Shown: positions 18,058 through 25,808 of the stretch, piece by piece
How positions within the stretch are numbered: position 1 is the first letter of the stretch
How the letters are laid out: each line of letters starts with the position of its first letter
NCBI GenBank assembly: GCA_028873925.1
Contig: JAPPNA010000176.1
Coordinates: 1 to 35,375 of the forward strand
Origin: Bacteroidota bacterium
GTDB lineage: Bacteria; Bacteroidota; Rhodothermia; Rhodothermales; Bin80
DNA length: 35,375 bases
Direction: 5' to 3'
Position numbers and translations under genes: made by a program
Notes under the pieces: generated by a model
Seen by the model: only the letters and a program-made list of their open reading frames with translations
Database searches by the model: none
Told to the model about the DNA's origin: nothing

Positions 18058-18387
18058 GGGGGATGAACTGCGACAGGTTCAACGTTTAAGTGCGAACGAG
18101 GCATTGCCAGACAGCCAGCTCTGTAGTGGCGATGTGAGGGGGTTGGCGATAATGAACTGAGTTGGTCATATGGTTGGTGCAAGCAACACGGTGTAGGAGA
18201 CTGCGCGTAAGGTGGGACATCCATTGGATGGCGATCCGGATGGCATGGACTCGCAAGAATGAGACACTTTGAAGTTAGCTGCAGTGTGTCAGGGTGGGAT
18301 CATTGTGACGGATCGCGATTACCCTTTACGTTCTTGTTTTCAAATTGTCCCGCACTCAGATTGGCGGCGTTCTTGGGCTTGTTGATC
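18058..18387. other. Non-coding stretch upstream of the nuclease-helicase unit
   Basis: There is no convincing gene here. It should contain the promoter of the minus-strand nuclease-helicase unit, but I cannot locate it with confidence. Together with the decayed reverse transcriptase fragment that follows, it looks like scar sequence left by mobile elements. Confidence 0.4.
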
Positions 18388-18595
18388 CACGTCTGCTGAC
18401 GGGGCTTCGGGACCTGCGACCGCGTAACCAGCGGAGCGTACCGGGCGATGCCAAGCCAGCGGGTACAGATACCCAAACCGGATAGCGGCACAGCTCGGCA
18501 TTATCGCATTGGAGGACAAGATCGTCCAAAAGGCGGTGGTGGAGTGCATCCTTGCGCCGATTTATGAGGCGGGGTTTTGGAGCCAAAATTGCTGA
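18388..18595 (+). pseudogene. Remnant of a group II intron reverse transcriptase (RT0-RT1 region)
   Basis: A short, frame-broken stretch reads like the start of a group II intron maturase/reverse transcriptase. From 18388 one frame gives LLTGLRDL. From 18418 the next gives DRVTSGAYRAMPSQRVQIPKPD (written here as one motif region; key residues SGAYRA and IPKP). From 18494 a third frame gives LGIIALEDKIVQKAVVEC and ILAPIYEAGF before TGA at 18593. Intact family members read SGxYRxxPxRRVxIPKPDGxxRPLGIxxLEDKIVQxAVV, so the order and spacing agree. At least two frameshifts separate the pieces, and the catalytic YADD region is absent. The remnant marks past insertion of a retroelement beside the defence locus. 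Confidence 0.75.
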
Positions 18596-18817
18596 TGTTG
18601 TCGTGAGGTTGGCTAGAGATGGTAGGCGTGGCTAAGTCAATGGGGCCGTAGATTTTCGGAGTGGCAGTGATGATTGGAATCTTCCATAGGAGAGCCAGCG
18701 CACGAAAGGGCCTGCGACAAAACGCAGATTCGGGCCGCCCGGTGCCGGATTCAGCTGAAAGCACCCCGGTATGCGGGCGGCAGGCGGCATCTTGGCAAAG
18801 CTCCAAATACTGCGCTG

Positions 18818-19036
18818 TTACGCGGCACCCTGATGGCCCTTCGTCTCAACGTCAAACCCACGGTCATGTATCGCGCGGGCGGCCTGCCCCAAGCGCGCAG
18901 GCGAACAGTTGATTCGGGCATGGCCAAGAGCAACCTCCGCGACCATTACGTCAGGGACCGATTGCAGGGCAGTCATGACTGCCTTGATGCAGTGGCCGCA
19001 GGACATGCCCTCAATCTTGAGCGTGTAGGATTTCAT
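18818..19036 (-). CDS. Heavy-metal-associated (HMA) domain protein, CopZ-like
   Basis: This 72-residue cytosolic protein is a single HMA domain. It begins MKSYTLKIEGMSCGHCIKAV, with the metal-binding motif GMSCGHC, and continues in the usual beta-alpha-beta-beta-alpha-beta order. Such proteins carry copper(I) or other soft metals to P-type ATPases or regulators. I chose the ATG at 19036 because upstream residues in the open frame have no family similarity. That ATG shares its A with the TGA of the preceding transporter gene (TGATG), so translation is likely coupled. No metal ATPase is present nearby, so the partner is unknown. Confidence 0.85.
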   Translation of the reverse strand: MKSYTLKIEGMSCGHCIKAVMTALQSVPDVMVAEVALGHARINCSPARLGQAARAIHDRGFDVETKGHQGAA

Positions 19037-20154
19037 CAGAATGCAGCAGATAGTTCTCCCAACAGGTAGCCCGCAGCCGCACCTCCGGCCACAAGCCATC
19101 CGGCATGCAATCGGAATCGCCAGGTGGCCAGCGCCGCCAGCCCAAAAACAATCCACGGGCTCCAGCCCGTCAGCACTGCTAGGCCCAAACGCACCGTGAC
19201 CACCAGCATCAGTGCCACCGCACTTACATTGATGGCATCCAGGAATGCCGCCGTTATCTTTGATTTACGCAGGCGAGGGATCAGGGGATTCAAAATGCTG
19301 ACAAAAATGAACGAGGGCAGAAAGATCGCTACCGTAGCCACCAGTCCCCCCTGCCATCCTCCCAGCATTACGCCTATAAAGGTGGCGGTCGTTAGTACGG
19401 GCCCCGGCGTAAACTGCCCAATGGCCACCGCATCCAGTAGCTGTTGCTCAGACAGCCACCCGTACGTCTGCACTAGATCGCCATCCAGGAACGCGATCAG
19501 AACATAGCCGCTCCCGTAGAGCACCGAGCCGACCTTCAGGAAAAACAGCCCAAGCTTCAAGAGCGAATACTCCACCTGCCCGGATTGCAGCACCCCCATC
19601 ACGATCAGCGGCAACGCCATAATGACCGTGCGCCTGCGCCAGGCATACAGGCCCGCCAGTCCCAGCAGACCGCCCCCGATGAGTGCCAGCACCTCGTTGA
19701 CCCCCAACAGCAGTGCTGCCGCTACAGCGGCACCGATCGGGACCAGACTGACCTGCCTGACCGCCGTCTTGCCCAAGCGCCACAACGCTCCCAGAATGAT
19801 GACAATTACGGCCGGCTTTATGCCCGCCAGAAACGGTTCCAGCGCCGGGACCTGCCCGTAGGCCATGTACAGCCATCCAAGCACTCCGGTCATGAGTGCG
19901 GCCGGCAGGATAAAGCACCAACCCGCAACCAGCAGGCCCCCGTAGCCCTTGCGTTCATAGCCGATATGCAGGGCCATTTCCGTGGAGTTGGGCCCGGGAA
20001 TCAGATTGGTTGCGCCCACCAGATCCAGGAAATGCTCGCGGCTGAGCCACCTGCGTCGCACCACCACTTCATCCTCCATCATGGCAATGGCGGCCGCCGG
20101 TCCGCCGAAGCCGATAAAACCCAGCTTCAGAAACAATCGTATCAGGTCACCCAT
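19036..20154 (-). CDS. chrA: Chromate transporter family protein (ChrA, two CHR domains)
   Basis: This 372-residue inner-membrane protein of the CHR family has the two homologous halves typical of long ChrA proteins. The first half has FIGFGGPAAAIAMMEDEVV, RRRWLSREHFLDLVG and LIPGPNSTEMALHIGY. The second repeats the pattern with GSGYVLIAFLDGDLV, YGWLSEQQLLDAVAIG and FTPGPVLTTATFIG. About ten hydrophobic segments are visible. ChrA proteins export chromate by proton-linked antiport, although many family members have no proven substrate. It is coupled to the HMA gene downstream. Its start lies only 16 nt from that of the divergent DCC gene, so either the promoter overlaps coding sequence or the true start lies slightly inside. 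Confidence 0.9.
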   Translation of the reverse strand: MGDLIRLFLKLGFIGFGGPAAAIAMMEDEVVVRRRWLSREHFLDLVGATNLIPGPNSTEMALHIGYERKGYGGLLVAGWCFILPAALMTGVLGWLYMAYGQVPALEPFLAGIKPAVIVIILGALWRLGKTAVRQVSLVPIGAAVAAALLLGVNEVLALIGGGLLGLAGLYAWRRRTVIMALPLIVMGVLQSGQVEYSLLKLGLFFLKVGSVLYGSGYVLIAFLDGDLVQTYGWLSEQQLLDAVAIGQFTPGPVLTTATFIGVMLGGWQGGLVATVAIFLPSFIFVSILNPLIPRLRKSKITAAFLDAINVSAVALMLVVTVRLGLAVLTGWSPWIVFGLAALATWRFRLHAGWLVAGGAAAGYLLGELSAAF

Positions 20155-20170
20155 CGGACAGCGGAATCAT

Positions 20171-20494
20171 ATGCGGCAGAATATTACACTTTGCTATGAT
20201 CATCAATGTCAATTCTGCCGGAGTTCAATGGACTGGCTGGCCCGCCGCGACAAGCACAGCCGCCTCTCCCTAGAGCCTCTGGATGGTGTGTCGGACAGCG
20301 TGATCCTTAAGGATCCGGACGGAACCTGGACTGAGTCAACCGCCATACTGCGATCTGTTGAGCATCTCGGTGGAATCTGGCGGATGGCCCGCCTGCTGAG
20401 ACTGATTCCCGCGCCGGTCCGTAATGCAGCGTATCGGTTTGTGGCCCGCCGCCGCACTACTGCTGTTCAAGCAGCTCAAAATACCGGCGGATAA
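20171..20494 (+). CDS. DCC-family thiol-disulfide oxidoreductase-like protein
   Basis: This 107-residue protein opens MRQNITLCYDHQCQFCRSSM. D10-x-x-C13-x-x-C16 is the signature of the DCC (DUF393) family, which has a thioredoxin-like fold and putative thiol redox function. WTESTAILRSVEHLGG and the RLIPAPVRNAAYRFVARRR tail also fit the family. ATG 20171 was chosen over an in-frame start at 19982, which would run antisense through the transporter gene. The last 38 bp overlap the 3' end of the convergent DUF4175 gene. Confidence 0.85.
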   Translation: MRQNITLCYDHQCQFCRSSMDWLARRDKHSRLSLEPLDGVSDSVILKDPDGTWTESTAILRSVEHLGGIWRMARLLRLIPAPVRNAAYRFVARRRTTAVQAAQNTGG

Positions 20495-23400
20495 GGGCTT
20501 GGTATTCACGGGCGTATCCGCTTTCCAGCGCCTTGAGCAACGCGCGCTGAAGCGCTTCCTCTGAAGGCACAAGGTTCAATAGATCCGGCCCGGCCCGGCC
20601 CGTTTCTTCAGCCTGCTCTCCTTCCCGTCTGCGCTGCTGACCTCGCTCGGTCATGCTGCGGGACGCGTTCAGCAGACGCGTCAGAATCTGCTGCTGGCGT
20701 TCCCTGACCTCCGGGTGTCGGGTCTGCGGCAGGGTCAGCTCACGTATTGACTCTTCCATTTGTGCGGCAATTTGATCCAGATCGCCCGCCAGTCGTCGGG
20801 CCAGGTCCCGTTCACGACTCAACTGTTCCAATTGCCGGCGCATCTGCTCCTGCTGACCGGCCAGCTGTTGCAGCCTTTCCTGCATGTCCACACTGAGTCG
20901 TTCGCCCTCCATTTGACCCAGGAGATCATCCAGCGCTCGGTTCAGGTCACGCTGCTGGGCCGCCATCTGCTGCAGCTGCTCAATCATCTGTTCCATGGAC
21001 ATGCCGCCACCGCTGGACGACGCAGCAGAACTCTGCATCTGGGCCATGAGGTCACTCAGCAGCAAAGCGAGCTCATTCAAGTGCGTCATGGCATTCCGTC
21101 CGGTATCCTCCGCCTGGCGACTGTCGCGTTCCACGAGTGCGTCCGTGGCCGCATCCATGCTCAGCAGTGCGGAACCGGCGTACTGGAGGGCATCCCGGGT
21201 CAGCTGAGGCAGTGTGCGCCCGAGCGACTGCAGCGAATCAATGACCAACCGCGCGCCGTCGCCCAGTTGGGCCTGCTGACGCGCGTACTCGCGCAGCCGG
21301 GTGCTGTTCGGGGTGGTCCTGACGACACGCTGTCTGAGTGCCTCCTGGTCATGCGACAGCAGAAGCACATTGCTCAAGACCTGGCTGAGGCCAGTCAGAT
21401 TCATGCCCATCTGCTGACTCTGCATATTCTGCTGCATCTGTTGCAGCTGTCCCTGTAACTGCTGCATGGACCGGCTCATCTGCTGCTGCCCCTGATTGGC
21501 CTGCTGCATTTGGTTCTGGAGCATCTGCCGGGCATTCTCCATCATCGCCTCGGGAAGCTGACGCGCGCGCGTTTCCTCGTTCAACCGATCCATTTCCTCC
21601 TGCGGCGCGGTACGCATTTCGTCCATCCGTTCGGATATATCCGCCATCTGCTCTTCCAGCGCCTCCATGTCCTCACTGGCCTGACGCTGCCGGCGGCCCA
21701 GTGGCTCAGCCTGAACGGAATCCGGGTCCTGGGCGGTCTGCTCAGCGAGATTTTCCTGAATCTCTTTCAGATCCTCGGCCCGGGAGGCCGCCTCATCCAG
21801 CTTCTGCTGCACTTGGAAGTTGCGAAACAGCTCCAATGTGCGCTCAAGGCGTTCCTGGAACTGCTCCTCGCTGAAGGCGAAGTCTTCCAGGGAAGACTGC
21901 AGCTTTTGCGGGTCAAGCTCTTCAAGGGCCTCCTGCAGCTGCCGGAGCGCCTCCATCAGGGCGGGATCATTGATCTCATCGGTGACCTCACGCAGCTCTT
22001 CAAACATCGACAGCAGTTCATCGCTTATCAGGCCATGATCTTCCATCTGCTCGGCCGCCTGATCCATAGCCTCCGAGAGCGCCTCTACCTGTGACTGCAT
22101 GGACTGCTGCGCCTCGGTCAGATCTTCCAACTGACGCTGATCATCCCAGTCCGCATCCTGCTTCCTGCGCAATTCCTCGCTGAGCTCGTCAAATTGCTCA
22201 CGCAGACCTGCGGCGTACTCAAGAAGAGATTCCAGGTCCGCTTCCGTATTATCCTGCAGCTCCCCCAACTGATCGTAGTGCTCGGTCAGAGAGGGTAGCC
22301 GGATCCGGTGGATGGCACTGCTGGCGGCCTTCGGGCCGCTCAGGTTATCATTATCCCAGACGCGCAAATAATACGCTACCTCATCGCCGGGAATCACATC
22401 GAGTCCGGTGGTAGCATTGATCGGCCAGGTATATACGAGAGCACGATCCAGCGGTACGGCCAGATCAAAGCTCTCAAATTCGTCCATAGTCTCATCGAAG
22501 CGGCTTTCGGCAAGGCGCCAGAACAAGGCTACGCGCGTAAAGCCGTAGTCGTCATCAAGCCGGGCGGCTAAGGGAACGTTTAACGAGACATCCAGAATCG
22601 CCTCCGGCTCTGGAGCGATAATACGGACGGACGGATACCGGTCCGGTACCGGCGTAACAGAATACCGGACAGGATCACTGCTGGCAATGCCCTCCGGGCT
22701 CACCAGGTCAATACGGTAGTGATCTTTTTGCTGTACCACGAAAGTGCCCTTCAATTCCGGCATAGGCACATCCGGCCGGTCACTCTCAAAGGTCAGGCGG
22801 GCCGCTACGGGGGTTATGCTGCTGCGTACCGAGATTTCAGCCCGCGTGCCGACCAAGGCCGTGATATTGCCGGTTCCCGGTGTCAGGGATTGTCGGGGCA
22901 GCCCGGTGTAGGCCGGCGGGATCAGATCCACCGAGAGGTTACGCAGAACAGGCCGATCCAGCACCGTGACCTCGTACCAGGGCGAAACCAGCGGGGAGGC
23001 CACTACCCGATACCGGAAATCCTGCCGCACATTGGATTGCTGATGAACAAACCGCTGCTTCCCCTCCGGTCGCAGCACGACGCTGCGTGCGCGCCGCTGA
23101 CCGCTCGGGTGGATCTCAAGCGCGATTGCTTCCGGAACCGGCTGGCCGGACAGACGCGCGGAGATGGTGAGCGATTCGCCACGGGTGACGCGGACTGACC
23201 CGGGCTCCACCTCTACGGTGAACGAAACAGGCCGCTGAAAAGACACGCCGGGTGAGAATAGCCGGTGGCTGGCCCCCAGGAAGGCCTGCGGGGCTGCGAG
23301 CAGGAATACCAGCAACCCGGCTGCGGGCACGACCGCCAGTCGTGCAATCTGCAAGGACCGCCTGAAGTTGACCGCTCGCTCAAGCGGCAGCCTGACCACA

Positions 23401-23819
23401 TCATCATGCAGCCGCTGTACGGCCTGCATTACGATCCCGGGCGGTGCGGCACTGGCATCACCGCGTCCCAATTCCAGGAGATTTACCAGTTGGTCATCGG
23501 CTTCGGGGACCTCATTCGCGATACAGCGTGCGATGTGCCTGAATCGGGATCTTCTTCGCCACCCGACCATGACCGGTGGCAGAATCAGCACACCCACGAG
23601 TCCGGCCGCCGCCGCTAGCCACAATACGAACAGGGCGGTTCTCCACGGGGAATGGACCCAGAAAACCGCTTCGGCGGCCAGCAGGCACAGCAGCACTGCG
23701 GACAGCACGCCCATAGCAACAATCGCATCCTGCACAAATCGGGCCCACACCCACCGCCCCCAAATGGTGCGCAGGCGTCGTTTTACGGGCGCGATCAGGC
23801 TTTGAAGGTCCGGCTCCAT
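20457..23819 (-). CDS. DUF4175 family membrane protein with long Gln-rich coiled coil
   Basis: The protein is 1120 residues. The N-terminus has two closely spaced membrane segments (about 30-55 and 60-88) and a third near 155-175, with an RRRSRFRHIARCI linker. Residues about 190-500 form beta-rich domains with PVSFTVEVEPGSVRVTRGE and RVWDNDNLSGPKA. From about 520 to the end it is helical, very rich in Gln, Glu, Met and Arg, and predicted coiled coil (runs of QQM and QLQ). This architecture is the DUF4175 family, found mostly in Bacteroidota and relatives, whose function is not established. The combination suggests an envelope-anchored scaffold reaching into the periplasm. The gene stands alone between convergent and divergent neighbours. 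Confidence 0.85.
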   Translation of the reverse strand: MEPDLQSLIAPVKRRLRTIWGRWVWARFVQDAIVAMGVLSAVLLCLLAAEAVFWVHSPWRTALFVLWLAAAAGLVGVLILPPVMVGWRRRSRFRHIARCIANEVPEADDQLVNLLELGRGDASAAPPGIVMQAVQRLHDDVVRLPLERAVNFRRSLQIARLAVVPAAGLLVFLLAAPQAFLGASHRLFSPGVSFQRPVSFTVEVEPGSVRVTRGESLTISARLSGQPVPEAIALEIHPSGQRRARSVVLRPEGKQRFVHQQSNVRQDFRYRVVASPLVSPWYEVTVLDRPVLRNLSVDLIPPAYTGLPRQSLTPGTGNITALVGTRAEISVRSSITPVAARLTFESDRPDVPMPELKGTFVVQQKDHYRIDLVSPEGIASSDPVRYSVTPVPDRYPSVRIIAPEPEAILDVSLNVPLAARLDDDYGFTRVALFWRLAESRFDETMDEFESFDLAVPLDRALVYTWPINATTGLDVIPGDEVAYYLRVWDNDNLSGPKAASSAIHRIRLPSLTEHYDQLGELQDNTEADLESLLEYAAGLREQFDELSEELRRKQDADWDDQRQLEDLTEAQQSMQSQVEALSEAMDQAAEQMEDHGLISDELLSMFEELREVTDEINDPALMEALRQLQEALEELDPQKLQSSLEDFAFSEEQFQERLERTLELFRNFQVQQKLDEAASRAEDLKEIQENLAEQTAQDPDSVQAEPLGRRQRQASEDMEALEEQMADISERMDEMRTAPQEEMDRLNEETRARQLPEAMMENARQMLQNQMQQANQGQQQMSRSMQQLQGQLQQMQQNMQSQQMGMNLTGLSQVLSNVLLLSHDQEALRQRVVRTTPNSTRLREYARQQAQLGDGARLVIDSLQSLGRTLPQLTRDALQYAGSALLSMDAATDALVERDSRQAEDTGRNAMTHLNELALLLSDLMAQMQSSAASSSGGGMSMEQMIEQLQQMAAQQRDLNRALDDLLGQMEGERLSVDMQERLQQLAGQQEQMRRQLEQLSRERDLARRLAGDLDQIAAQMEESIRELTLPQTRHPEVRERQQQILTRLLNASRSMTERGQQRRREGEQAEETGRAGPDLLNLVPSEEALQRALLKALESGYAREYQALIRRYFELLEQQ

Positions 23820-23928
23820 CGGTTGGTCATGTACCCGGGGGTGAAGCGGCTGTTTCCAAGTTCGTCAATACTTAACGCTAAGACCCGCCGAAGTTGGCTT
23901 ATCTTGCAGTATCCCAAGTCGGTGATTC

Positions 23929-25191
23929 ATGGATGACAGCATAGCTCTGATTCTCGGAGGCGGAACGGGCTCCCGCCTGTTTCCGCTGACGCATGTGCGA
24001 AGCAAGCCCGCCGTACCCCTGGCCGGCAAGTATAGGCTCATTGATGTGCCGGTGTCAAACTGCATCAATTCAAAGCTGTACCGGATTTTCGTGCTGACGC
24101 AGTTCAATTCGGCGAGTTTGAATCGGCATCTGGCCCGGACGTACCTGTTTGACAAGTATCGCCGCGGGTTCGTGACGATCATGGCGGCCGAACAGACCCG
24201 CACATCCCTTTCGTGGTTTCAGGGCACCGCGGATGCGGTCCGGCAGAGTATCCCGCACTTTACGGTCTACCGGCACAAGAAGGTGCTCATACTGTCCGGG
24301 GATCAGCTGTACGCGATGGACTACAGCAGGCTGGTCGCTCATCATGAGAAGCATAAAGCGGCCGTAACGGTGGCTTCAATTTCCGTGACTGCGGAGCAGG
24401 CGGGCAGCTTTGGCATCCTCAAGACCGACGATAACCACCAGATCACCGAATTTCACGAAAAACCCGCAGATCTGACCGGCAAGAGCAGCCCGGTCAGTCC
24501 TGAAATGGCGGCTGAAGGTCGGACGTATCTTGCTTCCATGGGCATTTATGTGTTTAACAGCGATGAGTTGTGTGACATTCTGGATGCCCATCCGGATGAC
24601 CATGACTTCGGCAAACAGGTAATCCCCCGGGCCATCAAGAACATGAAGGTCGTCAGCTACCCCTTTGAGGGCTATTGGAGCGACATCGGAACCATTGATT
24701 CCTTTTACGAGGCCAACCTGATGCTGGCGGGAAATGAACCCGGCTTCAACATCTATAACCCTAGGATGCGGATGTACACCAATGCTCGGATGCTGGCCCC
24801 CGCCAAACTGATCGGCGCGCAGGTTACCGAAAGCCTGGTGTCGGAGGGCAGCATCATTGGTCGCAGCACGATCGAGCATTCGGTGATCGGTATCCGCTCC
24901 TTTATCGGCAGCGGGGCCACCATACGGGACTCCATCATTATGGGGGCCGACTATTATCCTTGGCATGGTCGTCAATTGCGGGAACGGGTGGAAGGCCCGC
25001 AACACCCGGGTATTGGAGACTATACGCACATTGAAGGTGCCATCGTGGACAAGAATGTGCGGATAGGCAACAATTGCATCATACGCAACACCGAGGGCGT
25101 ACAAGAGCACGATGCCGGGAATTTCCATATTCGGGACCGGATTGTGGTGATTCCAAAGAACGCCGAAATACCTGATAACACTGTGATTTGA
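23929..25191 (+). CDS. glgC: Glucose-1-phosphate adenylyltransferase
   Basis: This 420-residue enzyme makes ADP-glucose from glucose-1-phosphate and ATP, the committed step of bacterial glycogen synthesis. The nucleotide-binding loop is ILGGGTGSRLFPLT, followed by KPAVPLAGKYRLIDVPVSNC. FQGTADAVRQ, LSGDQLYAMDY, the FGILK and EFHEKP segments and YWSDIGTIDSFYEANL mark the catalytic domain. The C-terminal left-handed beta-helix has the expected hexapeptide pattern (GSIIGRSTIEHSVIGI). These enzymes are usually allosteric. The lipoprotein gene starts 5 nt after the stop, so the two are probably co-transcribed. No glycogen synthase is in this window. Confidence 0.95.
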   Translation: MDDSIALILGGGTGSRLFPLTHVRSKPAVPLAGKYRLIDVPVSNCINSKLYRIFVLTQFNSASLNRHLARTYLFDKYRRGFVTIMAAEQTRTSLSWFQGTADAVRQSIPHFTVYRHKKVLILSGDQLYAMDYSRLVAHHEKHKAAVTVASISVTAEQAGSFGILKTDDNHQITEFHEKPADLTGKSSPVSPEMAAEGRTYLASMGIYVFNSDELCDILDAHPDDHDFGKQVIPRAIKNMKVVSYPFEGYWSDIGTIDSFYEANLMLAGNEPGFNIYNPRMRMYTNARMLAPAKLIGAQVTESLVSEGSIIGRSTIEHSVIGIRSFIGSGATIRDSIIMGADYYPWHGRQLRERVEGPQHPGIGDYTHIEGAIVDKNVRIGNNCIIRNTEGVQEHDAGNFHIRDRIVVIPKNAEIPDNTVI

Positions 25192-25196
25192 CCTGC

Positions 25197-25775
25197 ATGC
25201 GGCTGATCGTGTCCAACAGTTGCCTGGCAATGGCGGCAGTGCTGACTCTGCTCTCCGGCTGTCGCGTCTACGGCAGCCAGGCCAGTCGGGACCTGCTGCT
25301 GCGGACCATTGACGAAACCGTCCTCCAGGTGGATCTGGAAGGGGCACAGTGGCAGCAGGATGCCGTGAAGCTTGCCGGTGCGTCGGATCTCAATCCGGAT
25401 CTCCAGCTGTTTGCGGATCAGGCTGGTGTGCTGGCTCTGGAGCAGGAGCGTCTGGCCGAGCGTTTGCAGGCGTTAGGCACGGAAATTGCAGCGGTTTCAG
25501 TTGTCACCGACAATCCGGGTGCCCGCTGGCTGGGGCCGGACCGATACCGCCAATTGCATCGCATTTACGGCAGCATGGTTACTGAACGTCAGCATCTGAT
25601 CAATCGGCGGGCCATTCTGGCGCGCGATCTGGGCACAAGGCTCGGGCTTGCGGAGCCGACGCAACCGCGCGAAGAAGGGCGCTATCAGATAGTTCCGCAT
25701 CATTATCACCAGTTCAGCCGCACGCTGGATCTCACCGATGTGCTGGCCCAACTGGGGCAGGCGGCCATCAATTAG
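25197..25775 (+). CDS. Predicted lipoprotein of unknown function
   Basis: This 192-residue protein has a lipoprotein signal peptide (LTLLSGC, with the acylated Cys at about residue 20). After the signal it is mostly helical, with LQLFADQAGVLALEQERLAERL suggesting a short coiled coil (key segment LALEQERLAE). I recognise no family. ATG 25197 was chosen over a TTG at 25188 that overlaps the glgC stop. It lies 5 nt behind glgC and 33 nt before a TonB-dependent receptor gene, so the three may be one transcript. A role in the outer membrane or in glycan uptake is only a guess. Confidence 0.75.
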   Translation: MRLIVSNSCLAMAAVLTLLSGCRVYGSQASRDLLLRTIDETVLQVDLEGAQWQQDAVKLAGASDLNPDLQLFADQAGVLALEQERLAERLQALGTEIAAVSVVTDNPGARWLGPDRYRQLHRIYGSMVTERQHLINRRAILARDLGTRLGLAEPTQPREEGRYQIVPHHYHQFSRTLDLTDVLAQLGQAAIN

Positions 25776-25808
25776 ATCGTGGCGACTGCAGGGCAACAAC
25801 CGTAATGC

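Noticed and set aside
18089-18105. GTGCGAACGAGG resembling a group II intron 5' end
   Set aside because: The distance to the RT remnant is too short for the intron's RNA domains, and the match to the GTGCGAC consensus is partial.
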